DNA of 64,000 nt from Brevundimonas sp. AJA228-03 (GCF_017795885.1 NZ_CP059297.1:62001-126000); one strand, 5' to 3'. Numbered from the stretch's first letter, positions 26,233-36,213 are shown. The notes: a model not told the origin generated them from the sequence alone. Program-made: numbers and translations.

Positions 26233-26328
26233 TCAGTTCCCGGCGGTCCCGGCCCCGTGGGTCACGGCCGAACCGGCGGCCTGCACATCGCGACCGACGC
26301 CGGAGACGGTATTGCAGGTTCCATGGCC
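26233..26328 (-). pseudogene. Entericidin-like lipoprotein remnant
   Basis: On the minus strand a reading frame ending at 26233 gives CNTVSGVGRDVQAAGSAVTH, the core of entericidin A/B lipoproteins (GCNT-x-x-G-x-G-R-D-V-Q-A-A-G-x-A). In the same frame a stop codon lies close upstream of the cysteine codon and there is no start codon between them. The signal peptide is therefore missing. It appears to be a truncated gene, partly replaced by the start region of the divergent thiamine-diphosphate enzyme. Confidence 0.6.
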
Positions 26329-26360
26329 AAGAGGCCTGTCGATCTGCTAGGTCGCGCCGC

Positions 26361-28031
26361 ATGACCGACACCCGCCAGCACCCCCCCGGAACCGCCGCCC
26401 GTCGCCTCGTCGAGACCCTCGCCATCAATGGCGTGACGCGGGTCTTCTGCGTGCCCGGCGAGAGCTATCTGGCGGTGCTGGACGCCCTGGTCGACCATCC
26501 GGAGATCGAGGTCGTCACCTGTCGGCATGAGGCGGGCGCGGCCAATATGGCCGAAGCCTATGGCAAGCTGACGGGCAGGCCCGGCGTCTGCATGGTCACG
26601 CGGGGACCGGGGGCAACCCATGCCTCGATCGGCGTGCATACCGCCCATCAGGATTCCACGCCGATGATCCTGTTCGTCGGCCAGATCGCCCTGGCCGACC
26701 GGGGCCGCGGCGCCTTCCAGGAGGTCGACTACCGCGAGGTGTTCGGCGGCCTGGCCAAATGGGCGACCGAGATCGAGAGCCCGGACCGCACCGTCGAGAT
26801 CGTCGAACGTGCCTTCGCCACGGCGCAGCAGGGACGGATGGGACCGGTCGTCATCGCCCTGCCCGAGGACATCCTGCACGCGCCGGGCGGGCCTGTGCCG
26901 ATCCGGGCGGTGACGCCTGCCAGGGCCGGGCTGGATCCTGCCTTTCTGGCCGATCTGGGGGAACGCCTGTCGAAGGCCGAGCGGCCGCTGCTGGTGCTCG
27001 GCGGTTCCGGCTGGACCGAGGCCGCCGCCGCCGCCATCGGCGACTGGTCCGAGCGACTGGGCCTGCCGGTCGCCCTGTCGTTCCGCCGCAAGGACATCCT
27101 GTCCAACGACCGGACCAACTATGCCGGCGACCTGGGGCTCGGCTGCAATCCGGAGCTGATGAATCGGGCGAAGGACGCCGATCTGCTGATCGCGGTGGGC
27201 GCGCGGCTGGGGGAGAACCCGACCCAGGGCTATACCCTGTTCACCCGCGAGCACACCGCCCGGGTCCTGGTTCACATCCATCCGGGCGCGGAGGAACTCG
27301 GCCGGGTCTGGACGCCCCTGACCAGCGCCTGTGCCGACAACAGCCTGGCGGCCCACGCCCTGGCGACGCTGGCACCCGGCCGCACCTGGCATGACCAGGC
27401 GCAGGCCGCCCATGCCCACTATCAGGCCTTTTCGACCCCGGTGCCGGTCACCGGAGCGGTCAATATGTCGGAGTGCATGGCCCACCTCGGCGAGGTCCTG
27501 CCGCCGACCGCGATCGTCACCAACGGGGCGGGGAATTTCGCCGCCTGGCTGCACCGCTTCTATCGCCACCGCGCCTGCCGCACCCAGCTGGCCCCGACGT
27601 CGGGCGCGATGGGATATGGCTATCCCGCCGCCGTGGCCGCCAAGTCCCTGCATCCCGATCGCGAGGTCATATGCGTCGCGGGCGACGGCGACTTCCTGAT
27701 GACCGGTCAGGAACTGGCCACGGCGGTCCAGCACGGCATCAACATGATCGTCATCGTGGTCGACAACGGCACCTATGGCACCATCCGCATGCACCAGGAG
27801 GGGCACTATCCCCGCCGGGTCATGGCCACGGATCTGAAGAACCCGGACTTCGTCCGATACGCCGAGGCCTTCGGAGCCTTCGCCATCCGCTGCGACACCA
27901 CCGGGGCCTTCCCCGCGGCACTTCAGGCGGCCCGCGACGCCGCGCGCGACCGTCCGGCGCTGATCCACCTGATCACCTCGGCCGAGGACATCGCGCCGAA
28001 CCGCACGATCACGGGGTTGCGGAGCAAGTAA
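26361..28031 (+). CDS. Thiamine-diphosphate enzyme, acetolactate-synthase-like
   Basis: 556 residues with the three ThDP domains in order. The catalytic Glu is in CRHEAGAANMAEAYGKLTGR (about residue 55). The central domain LLVLGGSGWTEAA follows, and the cofactor motif GDGDFLMTGQELATA ... NGTYGT comes near residue 440. It is not clearly an IlvB: no regulatory IlvN is adjacent, and several family members decarboxylate other 2-oxo acids. Exact reaction unknown. An ATG at 26361 fits the family start. Confidence 0.85.
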   Translation: MTDTRQHPPGTAARRLVETLAINGVTRVFCVPGESYLAVLDALVDHPEIEVVTCRHEAGAANMAEAYGKLTGRPGVCMVTRGPGATHASIGVHTAHQDSTPMILFVGQIALADRGRGAFQEVDYREVFGGLAKWATEIESPDRTVEIVERAFATAQQGRMGPVVIALPEDILHAPGGPVPIRAVTPARAGLDPAFLADLGERLSKAERPLLVLGGSGWTEAAAAAIGDWSERLGLPVALSFRRKDILSNDRTNYAGDLGLGCNPELMNRAKDADLLIAVGARLGENPTQGYTLFTREHTARVLVHIHPGAEELGRVWTPLTSACADNSLAAHALATLAPGRTWHDQAQAAHAHYQAFSTPVPVTGAVNMSECMAHLGEVLPPTAIVTNGAGNFAAWLHRFYRHRACRTQLAPTSGAMGYGYPAAVAAKSLHPDREVICVAGDGDFLMTGQELATAVQHGINMIVIVVDNGTYGTIRMHQEGHYPRRVMATDLKNPDFVRYAEAFGAFAIRCDTTGAFPAALQAARDAARDRPALIHLITSAEDIAPNRTITGLRSK

Positions 28032-28035
28032 CGCT

Positions 28036-28058
28036 CCTTCTCTCCTTGCGGGAGAAGG
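28036..28058. terminator. Hairpin between convergent genes
   Basis: CCTTCTC (28036-28042) pairs with GAGAAGG (28052-28058), extended by a G-U and a G-C pair, in the 31-bp gap between the convergent thiamine-diphosphate gene and folC. Confidence 0.5.
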
Positions 28059-28062
28059 GCAC

Positions 28063-29340
28063 TCACACCGGCCAGGTCTCCTCGCTCGCCCCCAGCACCT
28101 CGCCGGCCAGATACAGCGAGCCGCAGATGACCACCCGGCCTGCCCCCAGCCGTAGCGCCCGGCTGAGCGCCGCCTCGACCGAGGACGAGCTCTGGGCCCC
28201 CAGGCCGTGTCCTCGCGCGACGGCCGCCAGGGCCGTCGGGTCCGCCGCCGCGCCGTCGAAGCCAACGGTGAAGACGTGGGCCTCCGAGCCCTTGAGGGCC
28301 TCGAAGAAGCCCGCGTGGTCCTTGTTGGCCAGCATGCCGACGATCAGGGCCAGCGGTCGCGGGGCCCGGGCCTGCCGCTCGGCCAGCGCCTCCGCCAGCG
28401 CGCGCCCGGCATGGGGATTGTGCCCGCCGTCCAGCCAGAGCTCGGCGTCGGCCGCCCGCGCCATCTCGCCATAGGGCCCGGCGGTCAGCCGCTGCATCCG
28501 CGCCGGCCAGGTCGCGCCGGAAATGCCGGCCGCGATCGCCGCCTCGGGCAGGTCGAGCTCCAGCGCGACCGCGACCGCCAGCCCCGCATTGGCGATCTGG
28601 TGCGGACCGCGCAGGCCCGGCGCGGGCAGATCGAGGAACCGCTCCTGATCCTGAAACACCATGCCGCCGCGCTCGGCCCAGGCGTCGAAATCCGTGCCCA
28701 TGACGGTCAGCGGCGTCAGGACCGAGGCCGCCCTCGCCTCGATCACGGCCATCGCCGCCGCCTGCTGGCGGGCCACGATGCCGCGCGCCCCGGCCTTCAG
28801 GATGCCCGCCTTCTCGCCGGCGATGCCCTCGATCCGAGTGCCCAGGAACTCGGCGTGGTCGTAGTCGACGGGCGCGATCACGCTCAGCAGCGGGCGGTCG
28901 ATGACGTTGGTCGCATCCAGCGATCCGCCCAGCCCCACCTCAATGATGGCCAGGTCGGCGGGCACCTCGGCCATGGCGACGAAGGCGGCGGCGGTGGTGG
29001 TTTCGAAGACCGTGGCCTCGACGCCGCGCACGGCCTCGATCCGGTCGAGGATGGCGGACAGGCGCGCGTCCGCGATCAGCTCGCCTTCCAGCCGGATCCG
29101 CTCGTTGAACCGCACCAGATGCGGCGAGGTATAGACATGGACCTTCAGCCCCGCCGCCTCCGCCATGGCGCGGATGAAGGCGATGGTCGAACCCTTGCCG
29201 TTGGTCCCGGCCACATGGATCACGGGCGGCAGCTGCATCTGGGGCTGGCCCAGAACGGCGCACAGGGTCCGCATCCGGTCCAGCGACAGGTCGATCTTCT
29301 GGGGATGGCGAGCCAGCAGGCGGGCGGAAACGGGGTCCAT
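28063..29340 (-). CDS. folC: Folylpolyglutamate/dihydrofolate synthase
   Basis: 425 residues. The ATP loop HVAGTNGKGST, then YTSPHLVRFNERI and the later DGGHNPHAG are the FolC signatures. It adds glutamate to folates and makes dihydrofolate from dihydropteroate. It is the last gene of the minus-strand run trpF-trpB-orf-trpA-accD-folC, 50 bp after accD, an order common in alphaproteobacteria. Confidence 0.95.
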   Translation of the reverse strand: MDPVSARLLARHPQKIDLSLDRMRTLCAVLGQPQMQLPPVIHVAGTNGKGSTIAFIRAMAEAAGLKVHVYTSPHLVRFNERIRLEGELIADARLSAILDRIEAVRGVEATVFETTTAAAFVAMAEVPADLAIIEVGLGGSLDATNVIDRPLLSVIAPVDYDHAEFLGTRIEGIAGEKAGILKAGARGIVARQQAAAMAVIEARAASVLTPLTVMGTDFDAWAERGGMVFQDQERFLDLPAPGLRGPHQIANAGLAVAVALELDLPEAAIAAGISGATWPARMQRLTAGPYGEMARAADAELWLDGGHNPHAGRALAEALAERQARAPRPLALIVGMLANKDHAGFFEALKGSEAHVFTVGFDGAAADPTALAAVARGHGLGAQSSSSVEAALSRALRLGAGRVVICGSLYLAGEVLGASEETWPV

Positions 29341-29390
29341 ACTGTCCCTTACCCTACCTTATGCATGAGGAAGAGGGCGTGAGGGCCGAC

Positions 29391-30287
29391 CTAAGCGGCC
29401 TGACGTCGTCCGCCCATCAGCATCGACAGGATCTTGCCGAGCGTGGCGGGCAGGTCGGCGCGGGGGACGACGCGATCGACCATGCCCTTTTCCTGCAGAT
29501 ACTCCGACCGCTGGAAGCCGGGTGGCAGCTTTTCTCGGATGGTGGTCTCGATCACCCGCGGACCGGCGAAGCCGATCAGGGCCCCGGGCTCGGCCAGATG
29601 CACGTCGCCGAGCATCGCATAGGAGGCGGTGACGCCGCCCGTCGTCGGGTCGGTGAGGACCACGACATAGGGAAGCCGGGCGTCCTTCAGTTCCTGAACG
29701 GCCAGGGTGGTCCGGGCCATCTGCATCAGGCTGAGCGCGCCTTCCTGCATCCGCGCGCCACCGGCGGCGGTGAAACAGACCAGGGGGACATTGCGCGCGA
29801 TGGCGGCATGGGCGGCGGCGATGAAGCCCTCGCCCGCCGCCATGCCCAGCGATCCGCCCATGAAGGCGAAGTCCTGGACCACGGCCACGGCCGGTGTGCC
29901 GCCGATGTCGCCGAAGCCGATCGACATGGCGTCCTTCAGTCCGGTGGCCTTGCGCGCCGCGATCAGCCGCTCGCGATAGGGCTTGCCGTCCGAAAACTTC
30001 AGCGGGTCCTCGGCCACCTCGGGCGAGGCGATGGGTTCGTAGGCACCGCCGTCGAAGGTGTAGCCCAGCCGCTGCGATGCGTTGATCCGCATGTGGCGGC
30101 CGGACGGCGTGACCCACAGGGCGGTCTCGAGGTCCGGGCGGTACAGCATGTCGCCGCTGTCCGGATCCTTGACCCACAGATTGTCGGGCGTCTCGCGCCG
30201 GCTGACGATCTTGCGGACGCCGGGGGCGAAGCGGCTGAGCCAGCCGCCGCGTTTCTCGGGGGGTTTGGGAGGGGTCTTTTCGGCCAT
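29391..30287 (-). CDS. accD: Acetyl-CoA carboxylase carboxyltransferase beta subunit
   Basis: 298 residues. It transfers carboxyl from biotin to acetyl-CoA, together with AccA. The crotonase-like core is intact ([44 protein letters not shown]). The N-terminal zinc ribbon has lost its cysteines: the region reads [13 protein letters not shown] and [12 protein letters not shown] where other AccD have C-x2-C pairs. Partial loss is known in alphaproteobacteria; here no cysteine is left. It lies 9 bp after trpA. Confidence 0.95.
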   Translation of the reverse strand: MAEKTPPKPPEKRGGWLSRFAPGVRKIVSRRETPDNLWVKDPDSGDMLYRPDLETALWVTPSGRHMRINASQRLGYTFDGGAYEPIASPEVAEDPLKFSDGKPYRERLIAARKATGLKDAMSIGFGDIGGTPAVAVVQDFAFMGGSLGMAAGEGFIAAAHAAIARNVPLVCFTAAGGARMQEGALSLMQMARTTLAVQELKDARLPYVVVLTDPTTGGVTASYAMLGDVHLAEPGALIGFAGPRVIETTIREKLPPGFQRSEYLQEKGMVDRVVPRADLPATLGKILSMLMGGRRQAA

Positions 30288-30296
30288 TCCGTGTCT

Positions 30297-31127
30297 CTAG
30301 ACGTTTTCGGCGACGCGCGCACCGCGCACGGCGTCGGCCAGGGCCTTCACCTTGGCCAGAACGCGAAGTGCGACCGGTTCGTTCGCGTCGAGGGCGGCGG
30401 CAACCTCGTCGACCAGCACCGATCCGGCCACCACGGCATCGGCGACGCGGGCGATCTCGGCGGCGCGTTCAGGGGTCCTGACCCCGAAGCCGACGGCGAC
30501 GGGCAGGCCCGAGGCCCGGCGGACACGCGCGACGGCGGGGGCGACCGAGGCCGACTGGGCCTCCTTCACGCCAGTGACCCCGGCGACGGAGACATAATAG
30601 ACGAAGCCCGAGGTGCGCCGGGCGATGACCTCCAGCCGCGCATCGTCCGAGGTCGGCGTGGCCAGGCGGATCAGGGAGACCGACGCCGCGTCCAGCGCAT
30701 CGGTCAGGGGATCGGCCTCTTCCGGCGGGCAGTCGACGACGATGCAGCCATCCACCCCGGCGGCGGCCGCGTCTCGGGCGAAGGCGTCGTAGCCATAGGA
30801 CTCGATCGGATTGAGGTACCCCATCAGGATCAGGGGCGTGTCGGCGTCCCCCTCGCGGAAGGCGCGGGCCAGGTGGAGCGTGCCCTTCAGCGTCAGGCCG
30901 GCCTTGAGCCCCCGCAGCGCCGCGCGCTGGATCGGCGGCCCCTCGGCCATCGGGTCGCTGAACGGAAAGCCCAGCTCGATGATGTCGGCCCCGGCGGCGG
31001 GCAGGCCGCGCAGGATCGCCATGGCCTCGTCCCGCGAGGGGTCGCCGGCCATCACATAGGCCACGAACCCGGCCCGGCCCTCGACCTTCAGCGCGGCGAA
31101 ACGGGCGTCGATACGGGAGGTGGTCAT
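30297..31127 (-). CDS. trpA: Tryptophan synthase alpha chain
   Basis: 276 residues. It cleaves indole-3-glycerol phosphate to indole for TrpB. The catalytic Glu is in ADIIELGFPFSDPMAEGP and the Asp in GCIVVDCPPEEAD; the phosphate-binding GFGVRTPE is present. Its ATG overlaps the stop of a small secreted-protein gene (ATGA) that separates it from trpB. Confidence 0.96.
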   Translation of the reverse strand: MTTSRIDARFAALKVEGRAGFVAYVMAGDPSRDEAMAILRGLPAAGADIIELGFPFSDPMAEGPPIQRAALRGLKAGLTLKGTLHLARAFREGDADTPLILMGYLNPIESYGYDAFARDAAAAGVDGCIVVDCPPEEADPLTDALDAASVSLIRLATPTSDDARLEVIARRTSGFVYYVSVAGVTGVKEAQSASVAPAVARVRRASGLPVAVGFGVRTPERAAEIARVADAVVAGSVLVDEVAAALDANEPVALRVLAKVKALADAVRGARVAENV

Positions 31128-31528
31128 GACGCGGGCGTCACCGGGGAAGCCGGGGTCGCCGTGCAGACGTCGCCGGGCACGACGGCGAAAGCCAGGTACG
31201 CGGGACCGGCCGGATCGGCGGTGTTCTGACCTGCGAAGGCCAGGACCTGGAAGGCGTCGCAGCCACCGCCCTCCTTCCGGCGGACATAGACGATGCGGTT
31301 GTCGCGACCGTCGGCGGCCAGCCAGCCCTGACGCTGGAAGTCAGCGTCATAGGCCTCCATCGCCGCCTCTGCGGCACCTTGCGTCGTCGCGACACAGGTC
31401 GCGATGGCGGTCAGGGCGGTGCGGCCGCCGCAGGTCGCATCCGCCCGGGCATTGGCGACGGTCGGCAGGACCACCGGCAGGGCGGGAACGGTCTGGGTCA
31501 AGGCCGCCAGAAGGGACAGCAGAATCAT
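31124..31528 (-). CDS. Hypothetical exported protein inserted between trpB and trpA
   Basis: 134 residues. A short signal-like N-terminus (MILLSLLAALTQTVPALP) precedes a domain with four cysteines (ATCGG, ATCVA, GGCDA and DVCTA), plausibly two disulfides. I do not recognise the family. It begins 5 bp after trpB and its stop overlaps trpA by 4 nt, so it must be part of the trp transcript although an exported protein has no obvious place in tryptophan synthesis. Confidence 0.75.
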   Translation of the reverse strand: MILLSLLAALTQTVPALPVVLPTVANARADATCGGRTALTAIATCVATTQGAAEAAMEAYDADFQRQGWLAADGRDNRIVYVRRKEGGGCDAFQVLAFAGQNTADPAGPAYLAFAVVPGDVCTATPASPVTPAS

Positions 31529-31533
31529 GGTTC

Positions 31534-32748
<1,215 letters not shown>

Positions 32749-32800
32749 GGGCGACAGCTTTCACGCAAGGGCGTGCCGGAAATGCGGCGGGGGGAAATGA

Positions 32801-33433
32801 TCAGGCCACAGCCTTCAGGAAGGCCGCGATCCGGGCCGCGTCCTTAACACCGGGGTCGCTTTCGACGCCAGAGGACACGTCCAGCAGGGGAGCGCCGCTG
32901 ATCGCCGCAGCCGCAACCGCATTGTCGGGCGTCAGACCCCCGGCCAGGAACCAGTCGTGGCGAAAGGCCCGACCCCGCATCATGGCCCAGTCGAAACGGG
33001 CTCCGACCCCGCCCGGCAGGTCGGAGCCGGAGGGCGGCCGGGCGTCGAACATCAGGTGCTCGGCGTGGTCCTCCCAGACGTCGGCGGCGTCGAGATCGGC
33101 CGGCGTGGAGACCGACAGGACCTTGACGATCCCCGCCCCCGTGAGCCGCCGCACCTCATGCGCCCGGGCCACACTCTCGCGCCCGTGCAGCTGGACGAAG
33201 TCGGGCCGCAGGTGGGCCCCGATGCGGCTCAGCAGGTCGTCGTCGGCATCGACGGTCACCGCCACGATCGCGGCCCGGCCGCGCACCCGCTCGAACAGGG
33301 GCCGGGCATCCTCGGGCGTGATGTTGCGGGGGCTACGGGCGAAGAACACCGCGCCGACGAAGGCCGCGCCATGCTCCAGGGCGGCGTCCAGGGTGTCGGG
33401 TGTGGTCAGGCCGCAGATCTTGACCCGGGTCAT
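32801..33433 (-). CDS. trpF: Phosphoribosylanthranilate isomerase
   Basis: 210 residues. The catalytic Cys is in VKICGLTTPDTLDAA and the catalytic Asp in FVQLHGRE...MFDARPP. The C-terminal phosphate-binding region has AGGLTPDN and DVSSGVE. The ATG overlaps the stop codon of an upstream VapC-type toxin gene (ATGA, 33430-33433), so translation may be coupled to the toxin-antitoxin module. Confidence 0.96.
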   Translation of the reverse strand: MTRVKICGLTTPDTLDAALEHGAAFVGAVFFARSPRNITPEDARPLFERVRGRAAIVAVTVDADDDLLSRIGAHLRPDFVQLHGRESVARAHEVRRLTGAGIVKVLSVSTPADLDAADVWEDHAEHLMFDARPPSGSDLPGGVGARFDWAMMRGRAFRHDWFLAGGLTPDNAVAAAAISGAPLLDVSSGVESDPGVKDAARIAAFLKAVA

Positions 33434-33846
33434 GGAGCGAATGCCGGCATACCTTCAGCGAGCGACGCCTGTTGCAGGCACCGATCGAAGGTTGCGAATG
33501 CAGCATTCAGCCTCAGGGCGATCGCGAGATGCAGGGCGTCGGGAGCGCGCAGCCTGTAATGCCGGACGACCAGCAGCCGCGCCGACACGTGATCGCTCGC
33601 TTGCACAGGATATTTGCCGCCCTGATCGCGTGTCCATGAATCGAAGATGGCTTCAACTTCAGGGACGAGTTCGACCTTGAGATATCCCTGGCGGACCTTG
33701 GTCCGGATCGCTGCGCTGAACTCCGCCGCCGCCCAGTCCGAAACCAGGAAAGGCGCATCCCGGTCCAGCCACGCTTCAGCCTGGAGGGAATGGGCATCCT
33801 CGGTGAATGCCGCCACCAGCACGCTCGTATCCAGGACGACGTTCAA
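33430..33846 (-). CDS. VapC-type PIN-domain toxin
   Basis: 138 residues. PIN acidic residues: Asp in VVLDTSVLVAAF, Glu in AAAEFSAAI, Asp in APDALHLAIA and Asp in FATFDRCL. It overlaps its antitoxin gene upstream by 4 nt and trpF downstream by 4 nt. The second overlap ties the toxin to the start of the tryptophan operon. Confidence 0.9.
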   Translation of the reverse strand: MNVVLDTSVLVAAFTEDAHSLQAEAWLDRDAPFLVSDWAAAEFSAAIRTKVRQGYLKVELVPEVEAIFDSWTRDQGGKYPVQASDHVSARLLVVRHYRLRAPDALHLAIALRLNAAFATFDRCLQQASLAEGMPAFAP

Positions 33847-34094
33847 TAGCGGTAGTCGTCACGCATGGCCTGAACCGTGTCGATGACGGGAGTCTTTCCC
33901 GTCGAACCGGCTTCGCGGAGGCGCCGGAGCGCCTGAACGTCGATACGCCGGGTGGCCGGACGTTCAGGCTCGATCGGGATCACTCGCGCAACAGGACGAC
34001 CCCGCCGTGTTATGGTCACGGCTTCGCCGTCCAGCATCCGATCGATGATTCGCGGCAGCTGGTCCTTCGCCATGGCGATCGAGTATTCGCTCAT
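33843..34094 (-). CDS. VapB/Phd-type antitoxin
   Basis: 83 residues from ATG 34094. The N-terminus MSEYSIAMAKDQLPRIIDRM and VTITRRGRPVARVIPI are typical of the Phd/YefM fold that binds the operator. The start is chosen because a -10-like TATGTT ends 6 nt upstream; ATG 34100 would add two residues. The promoter geometry suggests a leaderless mRNA starting at this ATG. Confidence 0.87.
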   Translation of the reverse strand: MSEYSIAMAKDQLPRIIDRMLDGEAVTITRRGRPVARVIPIEPERPATRRIDVQALRRLREAGSTGKTPVIDTVQAMRDDYRY

Positions 34095-34100
34095 CCTCAT

Positions 34101-34129
34101 AACATAGCCATCTGCATGGCCATCGTCCA
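34101..34129 (-). promoter_or_regulatory. Promoter of the vapBC-trp-accD-folC run
   Basis: Minus strand: TGGACG (34129-34124), a 17-nt spacer and TATGTT (34106-34101). The -35 matches 5 of 6 positions of the Caulobacter TTGACG form. No separate trpF promoter was recognised inside vapC. Confidence 0.5.
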
Positions 34130-34181
34130 GATCAGTCCCGGTCACACCCCCCGTCGGAGTGAGGCACGAATGCCGGTCCTG

Positions 34182-34916
34182 TCAGGCGAAGATCGATCCG
34201 ATTTCCCCCTCGCGCGCCAGCCGCCACGCGCCGGGGGCCAGGTCGTCCGGCAGCGCCAGCCCGCCGACCCGCTCCCGGTGCAGGGCCTCGACGTGGTTGC
34301 CCACGGCCGCGAACATCCGCCGCACCATGTGATAGCGGCCCTCGGTCACCGTCAGGCGGGCTTCGGTCGGCGACAGAACCTCCAGCACGGCCGGGGCCAG
34401 GGGCTTGTCCTCGCCCTCCAGCACCAGACCTCCGGCCGCGAACACATCGCCCTCGGTACCATCCAGCGGCCGGGCCAGGGTGGCGCGATAGACCTTGGCG
34501 ACATGGCGCTTCGGCGAGATCACCCGGTGCAGCAGGTCGCCGTCGTCGGTCAGGAGCAGCAGGCCCGAGGTCTGCTTGTCCAGCCGCCCGATGGTCGAGA
34601 TCGCCGGATCGCGCCGCCGCCAGCGGTCGGGCAGGACGTCATAGACCAGATCGCCGTCCTCCTTGTGCGAACAGGTCATGCCGAGCGGCTTGTTCAGGAT
34701 CAGCACCAGGCCGGCGGGCGGATCCAGCGGGCGACCGTCGACCTGCATCCGGTCCGGCAGGTCGGGGGTGACAGAGATCCGTCTGGAGACATCGGTCAGG
34801 TCGGCCCCGTCCAGCACGATACCGCCGACCTTGCCCAGCCGCGCGATCTCGGAGCGCGAGCCGTAGCCGAGAGAACCCAGCAGCTTATCCACGCGGGATG
34901 TTTTTTCCTTCGTCAT
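34182..34916 (-). CDS. 16S rRNA pseudouridine synthase, RsuA-like
   Basis: 244 residues. An S4-like N-terminus (RVDKLLGSLGYGSRSEI) precedes the catalytic domain, with Asp in GRLDKQTSGLLLLTDDG (about residue 113). The ending EGRYHMVRRMFAAVG is typical of RsuA/RluB/E/F. RsuA acts on 16S U516, but the exact target cannot be told from sequence here. The ATG lies within the edge of a REP-like repeat. Confidence 0.92.
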   Translation of the reverse strand: MTKEKTSRVDKLLGSLGYGSRSEIARLGKVGGIVLDGADLTDVSRRISVTPDLPDRMQVDGRPLDPPAGLVLILNKPLGMTCSHKEDGDLVYDVLPDRWRRRDPAISTIGRLDKQTSGLLLLTDDGDLLHRVISPKRHVAKVYRATLARPLDGTEGDVFAAGGLVLEGEDKPLAPAVLEVLSPTEARLTVTEGRYHMVRRMFAAVGNHVEALHRERVGGLALPDDLAPGAWRLAREGEIGSIFA

Positions 34917-35067
34917 TCCGGGCGCAGCGCAGCGAAGACCCGGAACCCAGCGGCGCGCGAGAGCGCGAAACTGTCGCGGAGACTAGCGGTCGATACAGCG
35001 TGCGAGAACAGATCGCCTTCGGCGCCGCTGCGTCCCCCGGTCTCGCTGCGCTCGCCGGAGGATGACG
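34911..35067. repeat. REP-like inverted repeat between rsuA-like and rsmC-like genes
   Basis: The left end (CGTCATTCCGGGCGCAGCGC...GACCCGG, about 34911-34943) is an imperfect inverted match to the right end (CCGGTCTCGCTGCGCTCGCC...GATGACG, about 35037-35067). The spacer contains further short palindromes (GCGCGCGAGAGCGCG). The start codon of the RsuA-like gene lies inside the left arm. Confidence 0.7.
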
Positions 35068-35085
35068 AAAGGGAGGAAACGGCGG

Positions 35086-36018
35086 TCATTTCTGAGCCCA
35101 AAAGACCTTGAACGCGCCGTTGTCGCCGATCGGCTCTACCCGCTTGAACAACGCCTTCAGCTCGGCCTCGTAAGGGAGGTGGCGATTGGCCACCATCCAC
35201 AACTCGCCGCCCTTGGTCAGCATCTGGGCCGCCTTCTGGATGAAGGCCAGTCCCAACCGCTTCGTCTCGGCCCCTCCGTCGTGGAACGGGGGGTTCATGA
35301 CGATGAAGTTCAAATCCCCGGTGCCCTCGATGGAGCGGGCGTCTGCCCATTCGAACTGTGCTCTTGGATCGATCACGTTCTTCTTGGCCATCTCGATCGC
35401 TCGGCGATCAATGTCGATCATTCGCAAGGAAGTGACCTTTGAAAATTCGTCAAGGATCGACCAAGAAAGAACGCCTGTCCCGCACCCCAGATCTGCTCCA
35501 GCGCCCTTCAGACCCATGTCGCTGCCTTGGTGCAGAAGCTGACCTTCGAGAAACGCAGATCCCGCATCAATGCGATCCCAAGCGAACACGCCGGGCTGGG
35601 TCCACAGGATTTGTCCGTTATCCGTTTCAAAGGTTTGAGGTGATGCCCCAGCAATCGCTTCTTCGATCCCCGTCACGCGCCCGGGCTTCACCACCACGCA
35701 ACGCCGGTGGTGAGCCTTGGCGCTCTCACCCACCTCCAGCCCGAAGGCCTCGAGTTCCTTCTTCAGACGAGACCCGCCCCGGTCCTTGGGCGCCATGACG
35801 TCGAGCCGCCCGCCGACCTTCAGGGCGCGCAGGGCCTGGGCCAGGGTGTAGCGCCGCTCCAGCACACCGGGCGGGGCGTAGATCATGGCGCCCTCGACAG
35901 AGTCGTCGGGCAGGCTTTCCAGCGCCGTCGAGCCGGGGATCAGGGGCGAGGTCTGGGTCGCGGTGCCGGGCGGATCGAAGACCAGCGGCGGGCGGCCGTA
36001 GAGGATCATTGTCGTCAT
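35086..36018 (-). CDS. 16S rRNA guanine-N2 methyltransferase, RsmC-like
   Basis: 310 residues from ATG 36018. It has a duplicated methyltransferase layout: an N-terminal degenerate half, then the SAM loop ADLGCGTGVLSWSIL and the guanine-methylating motif NPPFHDGG (about residues 246-253). This arrangement fits RsmC (16S G1207) or RlmG. The N-terminal extension upstream of 36018 comes from a REP-like repeat and is excluded. Confidence 0.9.
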   Translation of the reverse strand: MTTMILYGRPPLVFDPPGTATQTSPLIPGSTALESLPDDSVEGAMIYAPPGVLERRYTLAQALRALKVGGRLDVMAPKDRGGSRLKKELEAFGLEVGESAKAHHRRCVVVKPGRVTGIEEAIAGASPQTFETDNGQILWTQPGVFAWDRIDAGSAFLEGQLLHQGSDMGLKGAGADLGCGTGVLSWSILDEFSKVTSLRMIDIDRRAIEMAKKNVIDPRAQFEWADARSIEGTGDLNFIVMNPPFHDGGAETKRLGLAFIQKAAQMLTKGGELWMVANRHLPYEAELKALFKRVEPIGDNGAFKVFWAQK

Positions 36019-36043
36019 CGGCGCTGCATAGCGCCTCAGGCCT

Positions 36044-36202
36044 CCCTCTCCCAGAGGGAGAGGGCTTGAGCGCACGGAGGCGAAGCCGCCGTCCTGGCGC
36101 GAAAGGGTGAGGGGTTGCGTTGTGAACCGGTGAGGTCTTGACCCCTCACCCTTTCGGTTTGCGGATCGCTGCGCTCTCCGAACCTCAAGCCCTCTCCCTC
36201 CG
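36044..36202. repeat. Nested REP-like inverted repeat
   Basis: Outer arms: CCCTCTCCCAGAGGGAGAGG followed by GCTTGAG at the left, CTCAAG followed by CCCTCTCCCTCCGGGAGAGG at the right; each is itself a hairpin. Inner arms: AAGGGTGAGGGGT and its complement ACCCCTCACCCTT. It fills the whole gap between the rsmC-like start and the thiolase stop. Confidence 0.75.
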
Positions 36203-36213
36203 GGAGAGGGAAA

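Noticed and set aside
26361..28031. Naming the thiamine-diphosphate enzyme ilvB
   Set aside because: No regulatory subunit gene is adjacent and the paralogous families are too similar to separate by eye.
26262..28265. A 667-codon open frame antisense to the thiamine-diphosphate enzyme gene
   Set aside because: Composition is that of a codon-bias shadow; the sense gene is complete with all cofactor motifs.
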